Source: Desulfobacteraceae bacterium (GTDB taxonomy: Bacteria > Desulfobacterota > Desulfobacteria > Desulfobacterales > UBA5616). From it: DNA of 17,514 nt. Made by a program: the position numbers and the translations under genes. The stretch covers positions 1-17,514 of the forward strand of contig JAUXEW010000029.1 of the NCBI GenBank assembly GCA_030620375.1. The letters run 5' to 3'. Below, one piece after another: positions 1 through 6,735 of this stretch. Within the stretch, counting starts at the first letter, position 1; the number at the start of each line of letters is the position of its first letter. A model generated the notes under the pieces. It was not told where the DNA came from, made no database searches, and saw nothing but the letters and a program-made list of their open reading frames with translations.

Positions 1-38
1 CAGCTCAATAACATGAGACCTAACTCACAAGCTGTCAC

Positions 39-57
39 TATTTAGTTTTCAAAGATC
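39..57 (-). promoter_or_regulatory. BoxA-like rRNA leader motif
   Basis: On the minus strand this reads GATCTTTGAAAAC followed by TAAATAG, resembling the BoxA/antitermination leader (TCTTTGAAAAC type) that precedes 16S rRNA genes in many bacteria. It lies about 45 nt downstream of the nearer of two tandem promoters and points out of the left edge. No rRNA sequence itself is present in the window, so the rRNA assignment is an inference from motif and context. Confidence 0.45.
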
Positions 58-103
58 AAACCGGTCACCTGTTTTATGACCTCGGTTGGTCAGAACTTAT
101 CTT

Positions 104-131
104 TCTATAATAATTTAAGCCGACCTGTCAA
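104..131 (-). promoter_or_regulatory. sigma70-type promoter P2, probably for an rRNA operon beyond the left edge
   Basis: A perfect -35 hexamer TTGACA (131 to 126) is followed after 16 nt by a -10 hexamer TATAGA (109 to 104) on the minus strand. The predicted start is near position 97. No coding region follows before the window edge. The strong -35 box, the tandem arrangement with a second promoter 91 nt upstream and the BoxA-like motif downstream fit a stable-RNA operon. Confidence 0.55.
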
Positions 132-193
132 CCATTTTTCTGACTTTTTGTTATATTATTTTTTAGCCCCCATTTTTTAGGAACAAAGTTGTT

Positions 194-222
194 TAAATAA
201 TAAAAAACATTGATTTTGTCAA
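194..222 (-). promoter_or_regulatory. sigma70-type promoter P1, upstream member of the tandem pair
   Basis: The minus strand carries TTGACA (222 to 217), a 17-nt spacer and TATTTA (199 to 194), embedded in very AT-rich DNA of the kind found around strong promoters. It lies 88 nt past the end of tyrS and has the same orientation as P2. Tandem P1/P2 promoters with perfect -35 boxes are typical of rRNA operons. Confidence 0.6.
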
Positions 223-238
223 GAAAATTTTTGTTTTT

Positions 239-285
239 CAGGAGCGTCCTGTAAATATCTCAGCCTGATTGAATTTTACAGGCTG
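239..285 (-). terminator. possible tyrS terminator or overlapping inverted repeats
   Basis: Three overlapping inverted repeats lie 25 to 70 nt past the tyrS stop. They are CAGCCTG (261-267) with CAGGCTG (279-285), CCTGTAAA (248-255) with TTTACAGG (275-282), and CAGGA (239-243) with TCCTG (247-251). The first two exclude each other. None is followed by a clean U-run on the minus strand, so a standard intrinsic terminator is not shown. They may still separate tyrS from the promoters that follow. Confidence 0.3.
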
Positions 286-309
286 TTGTATGGGGAATCA
301 AGCTTTTTT

Positions 310-1596
310 TCAGTTTATTTTGATCTTGTGATATCGCTTTTTCCCGGCTCTCAATAACATCTCCAACCCATTAATATCGCTATCAGTTATCATCTGATCA
401 AACGTTTCAACCCTTTTCCCGTTAACATAGGCCCCACCCTGAACAATGAGCCTTCTAGCAACCCCGCTGGTATCCGCCAAGCCAACCATCCGGAATAATT
501 TGAACGCGGGAATCCCTTTTTCCAGCTCCCCCAGGTCCATAACCGTATAAGGTACAGAAGCATCATCACTCTCTGACAAGTTCCTTGGTATATCACTGGA
601 AGGGAGGATATGTCCCGGCACTGCCGCCGACCCGAAAACTTGTGCCGCAGAATGGCATGCCTTTACAGCCGCCTCATGACCATGAACCAATCGAGTGGTT
701 TCGAATGCAAGAACTGCTTTTGCAGCATTTAAATCAGCATTTTTCAACGCCCCGGCCTCCCTCACCTCATCCATCGGTAGAAAGGTATACAACATTAAAA
801 AACGATTTACATCCTTATCATCCGTATTGATCCAGTATTGATAATAATCATACGGCGGGGTTCTTTCAGGGTCGAGCCAAACCGCTCCTTCTGCTGTTTT
901 TCCCATTTTGGCACCACTGCTCGTTGTAATTAACGGAAATGTAATGCCAAATGCGGTTTCTTGACGGACTCTCCTGATTAATTCAATCCCGGCGACAATG
1001 TTACCCCACTGGTCACTGCCACCCATTTGCAGCCTGCACCCATGTTGATCATTAAGCACCAGAAAATCATACGCCTGTAAAAGCATATAGTTGAATTCAA
1101 TAAAACTGAGCCCTTCTTCGGAATCCAATCTCAATTTACAGCTCTCTGTCTTGATCATTCGATTGACACTGAAATGCCGTCCGATATCTCTTAAGAAGGG
1201 AATATATTTCAATTCGGTAAGCCAGTCGGCATTATTTAACAGCATGGCCTTTCCGTCACTAAAATCGATAAATCGGGAAAGCTGTTGTTTAATACCGGCC
1301 GCGTTTTCAGTCACTATTTCCCGTGTGAGCAATTGCCGCATCTCGGTTTTACCACTCGGATCGCCAACCAGCCCCGTTCCACCGCCGACGAGTGCGATGG
1401 GCCGGTGCCCCTGCCGCTGCATATGGGCCAAGGACATTATGGGCACTAAACTCCCTATATGAAGGCTGGATGCAGTCGGATCAAAACCAATGTAACAGGT
1501 CACATTGCCGGCTCCCATATATGCATCTAATTCCGCTTCATGCGTTTTTTGCTCGATGAAGCCCCGCTCATATAAGATGTCTATTACATTCGCCAT
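310..1596 (-). CDS. tyrS: tyrosyl-tRNA synthetase
   Basis: This class I aminoacyl-tRNA synthetase charges tRNA-Tyr with tyrosine in the cytoplasm. At 428 residues it has the normal length of the E. coli type (424). The HIGH-like motif is HIGS at residues 46-49. The KMSKS-like loop is KMGKT at 230-234, the short form of bacterial TyrS. A GGSDQWGN stretch at 192-199 belongs to the tyrosine-binding fold. The C-terminal part, from about residue 360, is an S4 RNA-binding domain with a VQGGAYVNGKRV core. The ATG start is preceded by a GAGAGGG ribosome binding site. It follows rny by 86 nt in the same direction. No promoter of its own was found in that gap, so it is probably cotranscribed with rny. 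It appears complete. Confidence 0.97.
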   Translation of the reverse strand: MANVIDILYERGFIEQKTHEAELDAYMGAGNVTCYIGFDPTASSLHIGSLVPIMSLAHMQRQGHRPIALVGGGTGLVGDPSGKTEMRQLLTREIVTENAAGIKQQLSRFIDFSDGKAMLLNNADWLTELKYIPFLRDIGRHFSVNRMIKTESCKLRLDSEEGLSFIEFNYMLLQAYDFLVLNDQHGCRLQMGGSDQWGNIVAGIELIRRVRQETAFGITFPLITTSSGAKMGKTAEGAVWLDPERTPPYDYYQYWINTDDKDVNRFLMLYTFLPMDEVREAGALKNADLNAAKAVLAFETTRLVHGHEAAVKACHSAAQVFGSAAVPGHILPSSDIPRNLSESDDASVPYTVMDLGELEKGIPAFKLFRMVGLADTSGVARRLIVQGGAYVNGKRVETFDQMITDSDINGLEMLLRAGKKRYHKIKIN

Positions 1597-1682
1597 TACA
1601 ACCCTCTCTTGAATTAATTATGTTTCAAGTTTCGCATCCTAGATTTGCTGTAAAACAGCTTGCCATTATGTAAGGCATTCCC

Positions 1683-3245
1683 TTATTTATTGGCATACTC
1701 TACCGCCCTTGTTTCTCGAATGACTATAACCCTAATCTGCCCCGGAAATGTTAATGATTCCTCAATTTTCTTAGCCACATCCCGGCTGAGAAGGATGGCG
1801 TCTTCATCACTGATCTTTTCACTTTCCACAATAACCCTTAATTCCCTTCCAGCCTGTATCGCATAGGTACTGGAGACCCCGGCAAAGGAATTTGCTATTT
1901 TTTCGAGGTCTTCTAACCTTTTAATATAATTTTCAAGCATTTCCTTTCGCGCGCCGGGTCTAGCACCTGACAGCCCGTCCGCTGCCTGAACCAGCAACGC
2001 ATAGACCGTATTCGGGGAAACATCTTCATGGTGAGCCGCAATAGCATGAACGACATCGGGAGATTCCCCGTATTTTTTTGCCAATCTGGACCCGATTAAT
2101 GCATGAGGCCCTTCAACTTCATGATCCACTGCCTTTCCCAAGTCATGCAATAAGCCCATCCGCCTTGCCAGTTTTTGATTGAGGCCCAATTCTGCAGCCA
2201 TTATACCACACAAAAAACCGACTTCATTAGAGTGCTGTAATACATTTTGAGCATAACTGGTTCGAAATTTTAACCGGCCCAGATACTTGATTAACTCGGA
2301 ATGAATACCATGGACACCCAAATCAAATGCCGCCTGCTCGCCTGCCTCTTTAATGGTCTTATCAACTTCCTGTTCGACTTTCTTTACGATATCTTCAATG
2401 CGTGCCGGATGAATCCTGCCGTCTGATATCAGCTTCAATAAAGATATCCTCGCAACTTCCCGCCGAATTGGGTTAAATCCTGAAAGAATAACCGCTTCAG
2501 GCGTATCATCAATAATGAGGTCAATACCGGTTGCCGCCTCAAGGGCACGAATGTTTCGGCCCTCTCTGCCGATAATTCGTCCTTTCATCTCGTCATTAGG
2601 GAGCTGAACTACAGATACCGCACGTTCTGAAACAAATTCGGCCGCATACCGTTGAATCGCTGTTGCCATGATTTTTTTTGATTTTTTTTCCGCTTCTTCC
2701 TTGGCCTCATTTTCAATTCTTTTGATCAGCTTGGCACTTTCGTGACGTGCCTCATTCTCCATTGCCCGGACCAATAAATCCTTGGCCTGATCTGATGTCA
2801 AACCGGAAATTTTTTCCAACTGCTGTTGCTGTTGCTGGAGCAATGCATTATATTTTCTTTCGTTCTTTTCGACAATTTCTTCCTTTTTTAAAACCTGTTT
2901 TTCTTTTCGTGAAATGTCTCGAAATCGCTGTTCAGATTCTTCAATTTTCAAGTCGATATGTTCCTCTTTCTTCATCAACCGTTTTTCTTTCTTATTGAAC
3001 ACATTTCGAGTCTCTTTGGTTTCTTCATCAAATTCCCTTTTCATTTTAAAAAGCCTGTCTTTTACATCAAGCTCAGCCTCTTTTAAAATCGTATCCGCCC
3101 TTCGCCGGGCATCTTTTATTCTTCGAGACGACTCATCTTCCGCATCTTTAACCTTCTGGGATAATTGTTTAAATTTCATCCAATATGAAACGACCCATCC
3201 TATTCCAAAGCAAAATAAGCCAATAAATATATAATATTCGACCAT
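1683..3245 (-). CDS. rny: ribonuclease Y (membrane-anchored endoribonuclease)
   Basis: RNase Y starts mRNA decay by internal cleavage at the inner face of the membrane. The 520-residue protein has the full family architecture. An N-terminal transmembrane helix spans residues 4-24. A long charged coiled coil runs from about 25 to 190 and includes a six-glutamine run near 137-142. A KH RNA-binding domain follows, with the motif GRIIGREGRNIR at 222-233. Last is an HD phosphohydrolase domain whose metal-binding pair is H367-D368 in LLHDLGKA, with a further histidine pair in AIAAHHED near 401-408. The ATG is preceded by GGGGAGA at good spacing. It lies downstream of zapA and the 6S RNA gene, with tyrS following. 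Length, motifs and start all agree with the family. Confidence 0.97.
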   Translation of the reverse strand: MVEYYIFIGLFCFGIGWVVSYWMKFKQLSQKVKDAEDESSRRIKDARRRADTILKEAELDVKDRLFKMKREFDEETKETRNVFNKKEKRLMKKEEHIDLKIEESEQRFRDISRKEKQVLKKEEIVEKNERKYNALLQQQQQQLEKISGLTSDQAKDLLVRAMENEARHESAKLIKRIENEAKEEAEKKSKKIMATAIQRYAAEFVSERAVSVVQLPNDEMKGRIIGREGRNIRALEAATGIDLIIDDTPEAVILSGFNPIRREVARISLLKLISDGRIHPARIEDIVKKVEQEVDKTIKEAGEQAAFDLGVHGIHSELIKYLGRLKFRTSYAQNVLQHSNEVGFLCGIMAAELGLNQKLARRMGLLHDLGKAVDHEVEGPHALIGSRLAKKYGESPDVVHAIAAHHEDVSPNTVYALLVQAADGLSGARPGARKEMLENYIKRLEDLEKIANSFAGVSSTYAIQAGRELRVIVESEKISDEDAILLSRDVAKKIEESLTFPGQIRVIVIRETRAVEYANK

Positions 3246-3572
3246 TCTGTATCTCCCCGTATATTGAAGCGCACCCTGTTGTCAGCTGCAGGGAATCTTC
3301 CTTAAGTTAAGACATTATAACCGACCTTAGATTCGCTCATTAACCCCGCAGCAAGCTACGGAAACCGCACTCGCTATGGCGGTTCAACAAAACTGTGTCG
3401 TCTTGATGAAAAGATGAATCCTCTCGGTTGCAATGTCCGAACTTAAATGAAAAATTATAAATGAGATGGATCTGGAGTAAATCCGTTAGAAGGGAATGAA
3501 AGGCAAGGTGATATTTCGTATATGCCCATTCTTTTAATAAATATTACAAATTATGAGCATAATTACTATGAA
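3246..3572 (-). other. intergenic stretch between 6S RNA and rny
   Basis: No protein gene is supported here. It contains a candidate rny promoter near 3314, a short hairpin (AACCGC at 3363-3368 with GCGGTT at 3379-3384, 10-nt loop) and an AT-rich inverted repeat just 3' of the 6S RNA (AATTATG with CATAATT, 3550-3565). The piece from about 3340 to 3450 is compositionally unlike the AT-rich DNA around it. On the minus strand it has a frame of about 30 codons open until tandem stops, but it has no start with a ribosome binding site. Confidence 0.5.
3314..3342 (-). promoter_or_regulatory. candidate rny promoter (-10 only)
   Basis: A perfect TATAAT lies at 3319 to 3314 on the minus strand, about 70 nt before the rny start codon. 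The matching -35 region (TTAATG or TAATGA at 17-18 nt) is poor, so this is a tentative call. It would give rny-tyrS a promoter separate from the zap/6S one. Confidence 0.35.
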
Positions 3573-3752
3573 GACCCCTACCAAAGTGCCGTGTTGTAAG
3601 GCCTTTGAACCAGTAAATCAAGGTGGGCGCCTTGTAGTTTCTTTAGGCTTTTCTGTACGAGCAGAACTTGCACACCAAAACCAGTGAAAGCTCCCTTTTT
3701 CTTTGCGTTGGGTCAAAGAACTTCTTCCAATCACGAACACGGTAGGGGTCGC
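3573..3752 (-). ncRNA. ssrS: 6S RNA
   Basis: 6S RNA binds the sigma70 holoenzyme of RNA polymerase as a mimic of an open promoter and lowers sigma70 transcription in stationary phase. The two ends form a perfect 10-bp closing stem: GACCCCTACC (3750 to 3741) with GGTAGGGGTC (3582 to 3573). This spans 178 nt, close to the usual 180-190. The interior has the expected order: a long interrupted stem, an apical hairpin (TTCTG with CAGAA), then AGAAAAGCCTAAAG and CACCTTGA...GGTTCAAAGGCC. These match the corresponding E. coli parts (GAGAAGCCUUAAAACUG and CACCUUGA...GGUUCAAGGG). It sits just downstream of zapA, as in many proteobacteria. The exact 5' and 3' ends are uncertain by several bases. Confidence 0.93.
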
Positions 3753-3764
3753 AACAGCGTAGCC

Positions 3765-3793
3765 ATCATAATGATCGGAATGGTTCGATTACA
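3765..3793 (-). promoter_or_regulatory. candidate 6S RNA promoter
   Basis: The minus strand has TATGAT at 3770 to 3765, placing a start near 3758, a few bases before the closing stem of 6S RNA. The -35 region about 17 nt upstream (TGTAAT) is weak. The position relative to the RNA end is the main support. Confidence 0.45.
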
Positions 3794-3895
3794 TATTCCG
3801 GCAGAATAATAAATTTCGCTACTTTAAACCAAATCTTCCAGTGAAGGGTATTAATCTACATCATGAAATTAAGGAAACAAAACACTTAAAAAACC

Positions 3896-4198
3896 TTATA
3901 CCTTTAGCTTAAAACCGGCATCAATTAACTGCAATAATTCGGTTGATCTTTCAGACATTTTGCTTAATAGTTCTGAATGGTTCAGTCTCAGATCATAATT
4001 CTCATTTGCGATATTCAATGCAGCCAAAATCAAAATTGTAAACTTTGTCATTTCTGACAGCTGACCTGATTCTTTTTCCTGAATCCGGATCACTTCTTTT
4101 ACCAATGAATCGGCGACCGCTTCAGCCCTTGTAACTTCCGATTCGGTTTTAAATGTATAGCATTGCCCAAAAAGCTCTATGGTAATAAGGTCTTCCAC
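3896..4198 (-). CDS. zapA: cell division protein ZapA
   Basis: ZapA binds and bundles FtsZ filaments at the division site. The chosen 100-residue product starts at a GTG and reads VEDLITIELFGQCYTFKTES at its head, the conserved N-terminal beta unit of ZapA (I.I.GQ.Y..K). A region rich in A and E follows, then a long C-terminal helix used for dimer and tetramer formation, including the family-typical LAALNIANE. The length matches the family (about 100-110). The open frame extends upstream to a TTG at 4291, overlapping zapB by 44 nt, but those residues do not resemble ZapA. The GTG has only a distant AGAAAGG upstream, so the start is the uncertain part. It follows zapB by 49 nt and precedes 6S RNA. 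Confidence 0.88.
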   Translation of the reverse strand: MEDLITIELFGQCYTFKTESEVTRAEAVADSLVKEVIRIQEKESGQLSEMTKFTILILAALNIANENYDLRLNHSELLSKMSERSTELLQLIDAGFKLKV

Positions 4199-4247
4199 GA
4201 ATAGCTGATTAACCTTTCTTGATACCGACTCTTTTTGGAAAATTAAG

Positions 4248-4487
4248 TTAGTCTTCCTCAATATCAGGCAATTTAACCAAGAGATTGTCAATTCTTGATC
4301 GAATCAATTCCCTTTCCTGGTTATAACTGTTTTCTGCCTCTACCTTGCCTCGAAGCTCCTCTTCTAACCTTTCAATTTTATTAGTGAATTCTAAATTCGT
4401 CGCCTCATAAGATTTACAAACCCTCATTAAACGCTCAATTTTTTTCTCAAGCTCTCCAAATTGTTTAAAAATAATTTCGTTATCCAA
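4248..4487 (-). CDS. zapB: ZapB-like coiled-coil cell division protein
   Basis: This 79-residue, highly charged protein is almost all coiled coil (residues about 5-70, heptads rich in E, K, R and L). That is the form of ZapB, the ZapA-binding filament protein of the divisome. The start is a TTG four bases after GAGGTGA. The only nearby ATG, 13 bases upstream, is followed by an in-frame stop two codons later, so TTG is the supported start. It is the first gene after a sigma70-type promoter and lies directly ahead of zapA. The assignment rests on size, coiled-coil character and neighbour. Sequence similarity to E. coli ZapB is not obvious by eye. Confidence 0.75.
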   Translation of the reverse strand: MDNEIIFKQFGELEKKIERLMRVCKSYEATNLEFTNKIERLEEELRGKVEAENSYNQERELIRSRIDNLLVKLPDIEED

Positions 4488-4507
4488 TATTTCACCTCAT
4501 TTTTTTT

Positions 4508-4537
4508 AATATAGTCCTTCAAAATAACGAAAGTCAA
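4508..4537 (-). promoter_or_regulatory. sigma70-type promoter for zapB-zapA
   Basis: The minus strand shows TTGACT (4537 to 4532), an 18-nt spacer and TATATT (4513 to 4508), giving a short leader before the TTG start of zapB at 4487. It lies after the tandem terminators that end the ATP synthase operon, so zapB-zapA form a separate transcription unit. Confidence 0.6.
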
Positions 4538-4581
4538 GCTGTTTTATTTTTCCAATCTCGCTGATTTGATGTAAGATTTTA

Positions 4582-4631
4582 CGTATCCGTTCACAGGGGT
4601 CGGGGGTCAGGAATTAGCGTGAACGGTTACG
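4582..4631. repeat. imperfect 13-bp inverted repeat around a G-rich spacer
   Basis: CGTATCCGTTCAC (4582-4594) and GTGAACGGTTACG (4619-4631) are reverse complements with one mismatch. The 24-nt spacer contains AGGGGTCGGGGGTCAGG. It lies between the zap promoter and the terminators of the ATP synthase operon. The form (palindromic, intergenic, about 50 bp) is like a REP or small mobile element. There is only this one copy in the window. Confidence 0.5.
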
Positions 4632-4704
4632 ATTAAAGCATGCTTAGAAACCATTTCAAGACCGCTTCTAATAATCCCGGAGCGGTGATATTTTATGTAA
4701 ACAT

Positions 4705-4730
4705 AAAAAACCGGGTCCTCTGGACCAGGT
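4705..4730 (-). terminator. second intrinsic terminator of the atp operon
   Basis: Read on the minus strand, CCTGGTCC (4729 to 4722), loop AGA and GGACCCGG (4718 to 4711) form an 8-bp stem with one mismatch, followed directly by six T residues (4710 to 4705). This is a standard Rho-independent terminator, nine bases beyond the first one, acting as a backup. Confidence 0.75.
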
Positions 4731-4738
4731 CATATGAC

Positions 4739-4773
4739 AAAAAAGGCAGACCAAATGTTTTGATCTGCCTTTT
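4739..4773 (-). terminator. first intrinsic terminator of the atp operon
   Basis: AAAAGGCAGA (4773 to 4764 on the minus strand) pairs perfectly with TCTGCCTTTT (4750 to 4741) across a 13-nt loop, and the T-run continues to 4739. This gives a strong GC core with a U-tail about 75 nt past the atpC stop. The stem also has a shorter T-run on the other side, so it could work weakly in the + direction. Confidence 0.88.
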
Positions 4774-4780
4774 ATAAGAC

Positions 4781-4840
4781 TAGTGTCCATCCGGAAATGG
4801 TAGATTTTGGTTCAGGCAAAGGCCGCAGCGATTTTGAAAC
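4781..4840 (+). repeat. half-copy of a dispersed MITE-like element
   Basis: This 60-bp stretch starts TAGTGTCCATCCGGAAATG and, ungapped, matches the minus strand of 12927-12868 at 52 of 60 positions. The second copy is one arm of a near-palindromic element between rodA and mrdA. Here only one arm is present. It lies between the atpC stop codon and the operon terminators, so it is transcribed in the atp mRNA 3' end. Its + strand carries an open frame beginning MVDFGSGKGRSDFET that is kept, with substitutions, in the other copy. That frame has no evident ribosome binding site and is not called as a gene. Confidence 0.7.
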
Positions 4841-4845
4841 AGCTT

Positions 4846-5268
4846 CTACAATGAACGTTTGGTTTCGACCAGTTTAAGTCGATGCAATGCCCGTTCCAGT
4901 GCTGCTGTGGCCCGGGTAAAATCCCTGTCTTCTTTTTCAGTTTCTTCCTCTAAACGCCTCTGGGCCCGTTCCATTGCACTTTTGGCTCTCTGAATATCGA
5001 TGTCGCGTCGTCTTTCAGCCGATTCTGCCAGAACGGTCACTTTGTCCGGAAGCGCTTCGGCAAATCCCCCGCTGACAAACACGCATCTTTCAACGCCTTC
5101 TGTATCGTTATAACGGATTGTACCCAATTTTAAAGTCGTCATAAAAGGGGTATGGCCGATTAAAACACCGAACTCTCCCAGGGTTCCGGGAGCCACTACG
5201 ATCTGTACCTCCTCATCTACAACCGATTTTTCCGGAGTAACAACTTCTAACCTGATGTTTCCTGCCAT
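4846..5268 (-). CDS. atpC: F1F0 ATP synthase subunit epsilon
   Basis: This is the epsilon subunit of the F1 central stalk, which links gamma to the c-ring and can inhibit ATP hydrolysis. The 140-residue length fits the family (130-140). Residues 1 to about 85 form the beta sandwich, with the typical LEVVTPEKSVVDEEV opening and PGTLGEFGVLIGHTP near 27-41. Residues from about 90 to 138 are the two C-terminal helices (ERRRDIDIQRAKSAMERAQ and the following helix). It is the last gene of the operon, 19 nt after atpD. The usual order atpA-G-D-C supports the call. It is complete and unremarkable. Confidence 0.97.
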   Translation of the reverse strand: MAGNIRLEVVTPEKSVVDEEVQIVVAPGTLGEFGVLIGHTPFMTTLKLGTIRYNDTEGVERCVFVSGGFAEALPDKVTVLAESAERRRDIDIQRAKSAMERAQRRLEEETEKEDRDFTRATAALERALHRLKLVETKRSL

Positions 5269-5287
5269 ATCTCAATCCCCACCCGCC

Positions 5288-6703
5288 TTATTCGGCTTCC
5301 AAACGTTTTGCTTTTTCAAGGACTTCTTCAATCCCGCCCACCATTAGAAACGCCTGCTCTGGGATGTCATCATGTTTTCCTTCAATGATCTCCTTAAATC
5401 CCTTGACGGTATCTTCTATCTTCACATAAGCACCCGGGGTATTGGTAAAAACTTCGGCGACATGGAAAGGCTGGGATAAAAACCGTTCAATCTTTCTTGC
5501 CCTGATAACGGTGACCTTGTCTTCGTCGGACAATTCATCGATACCTAAAATTGCAATAATATCCTGGAGTTCCTTATATTTCTGGAGAATTTGCTGTACC
5601 TGCCGGGCAACCTGGTAATGCTCTTCACCAATATATGCAGCGTCGAGGATCCGTGAGGTTGAATCCAGTGGATCGACAGCCGGATAGATCCCTTTTTCAA
5701 CCAACTTTCGAGATAGTACCACCGTTCCGTCGAGATGGGCAAACGTGGTGGCAGGAGCAGGGTCCGTCAAGTCATCGGCAGGCACGTAAACACATTGTAC
5801 CGCCGTAATCGAACCTTTATCTGTTGAGGTAATCCGTTCCTGGAGTTCGCCCAAATCAACCGCAAGCGTCGGCTGATAACCCACTGCCGAAGGCATACGG
5901 CCCAGTAATGCCGAAACCTCCGAACCGGCCTGGGTAAATCGGAAAATATTATCGATAAAGATGAGAACGTCCTGCCCTTTTTCATCCCGAAAATATTCGG
6001 CAGCCGTCAACGCCGAAAGTGCAACCCGTGCCCTGGCACCCGGCGGCTCGGTCATCTGACCATAAATCAGGGCCGCTTTAGGAAGAACGCCCGATTCCTT
6101 CATTTCGTGATATAAATCATTCCCTTCACGAGTTCGCTCTCCGACGCCGGCAAATACGGAAATACCCCCGTGCTGCATGGCAATATTGTGGACCATTTCC
6201 ATCATGATAACGGTTTTCCCAACACCGGCGCCACCAAACATACCCATCTTTCCTCCACGTGGGAACGGCACAAGCATGTCAATCACCTTAACACCGGTTT
6301 CCAATACACGTACGCTAGTATCCTGTTCGGTAAATTTAGGTGCTTCACGATGAATGGGTAACATTATTTCATTGCTAACGGGTCCCAGACCGTCAACGGG
6401 CTTCCCGACCACATTCAGTATCCGACCCAATCCGGCCTCGCCGACCGGCATCATAATCGGTTTCCCCGTGTCTTTTACCTTTTGGCCTCTTGTCAAACCA
6501 TCGGTAATATCCATGGCAATGGTTCGAACGACATTGTCGCCCAGATGCTGGGCAACTTCAACTACCAGGTTGTCCGGCTCGTCATTGATCGCTGGATTGG
6601 TAATCCAGAGTGCTGTATAAATGGTCGGCAGATTGCCCTGCTCAAATTCAACATCGACGACAGGCCCCATTATCTGCGTAATCGCACCTATATTTTCTCC
6701 CAT
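5288..6703 (-). CDS. atpD: F1F0 ATP synthase subunit beta (catalytic)
   Basis: This is the catalytic subunit of the F1 hexamer, which makes ATP from ADP and phosphate. The 471 residues match the family length. The Walker A loop is GGAGVGKT at 157-164. The glutamate-containing GERTREG is at 188-194. The Walker B strand is LIFIDN ending at D251. The regulatory DELSEED loop appears as DELSDED at 389-395. The ATG follows a very strong AGGAGGT ribosome binding site at 6709-6715. This fits the need to make three beta per gamma, since the gene follows atpG by 32 nt. No disruption is seen. Confidence 0.98.
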   Translation of the reverse strand: MGENIGAITQIMGPVVDVEFEQGNLPTIYTALWITNPAINDEPDNLVVEVAQHLGDNVVRTIAMDITDGLTRGQKVKDTGKPIMMPVGEAGLGRILNVVGKPVDGLGPVSNEIMLPIHREAPKFTEQDTSVRVLETGVKVIDMLVPFPRGGKMGMFGGAGVGKTVIMMEMVHNIAMQHGGISVFAGVGERTREGNDLYHEMKESGVLPKAALIYGQMTEPPGARARVALSALTAAEYFRDEKGQDVLIFIDNIFRFTQAGSEVSALLGRMPSAVGYQPTLAVDLGELQERITSTDKGSITAVQCVYVPADDLTDPAPATTFAHLDGTVVLSRKLVEKGIYPAVDPLDSTSRILDAAYIGEEHYQVARQVQQILQKYKELQDIIAILGIDELSDEDKVTVIRARKIERFLSQPFHVAEVFTNTPGAYVKIEDTVKGFKEIIEGKHDDIPEQAFLMVGGIEEVLEKAKRLEAE

Positions 6704-6735
6704 TTATAACCTCCTGTATATAAGGTATTATTTTT

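Noticed and set aside
585..830. Plus-strand open frame inside tyrS
   Set aside because: It is antisense to a complete, motif-bearing tyrS and has no family features. It is a shadow of codon use on the other strand.
3550..3565. AATTATG/CATAATT inverted repeat as a terminator of 6S RNA
   Set aside because: The stem is all A/T except one pair, has a 2-nt loop and no proper U-run, so I do not call a terminator.
4199..4291. Upstream extension of zapA to a TTG at 4291
   Set aside because: The added residues do not resemble any ZapA N-terminus, the extension overlaps zapB by 44 nt, and no ribosome binding site precedes the TTG.
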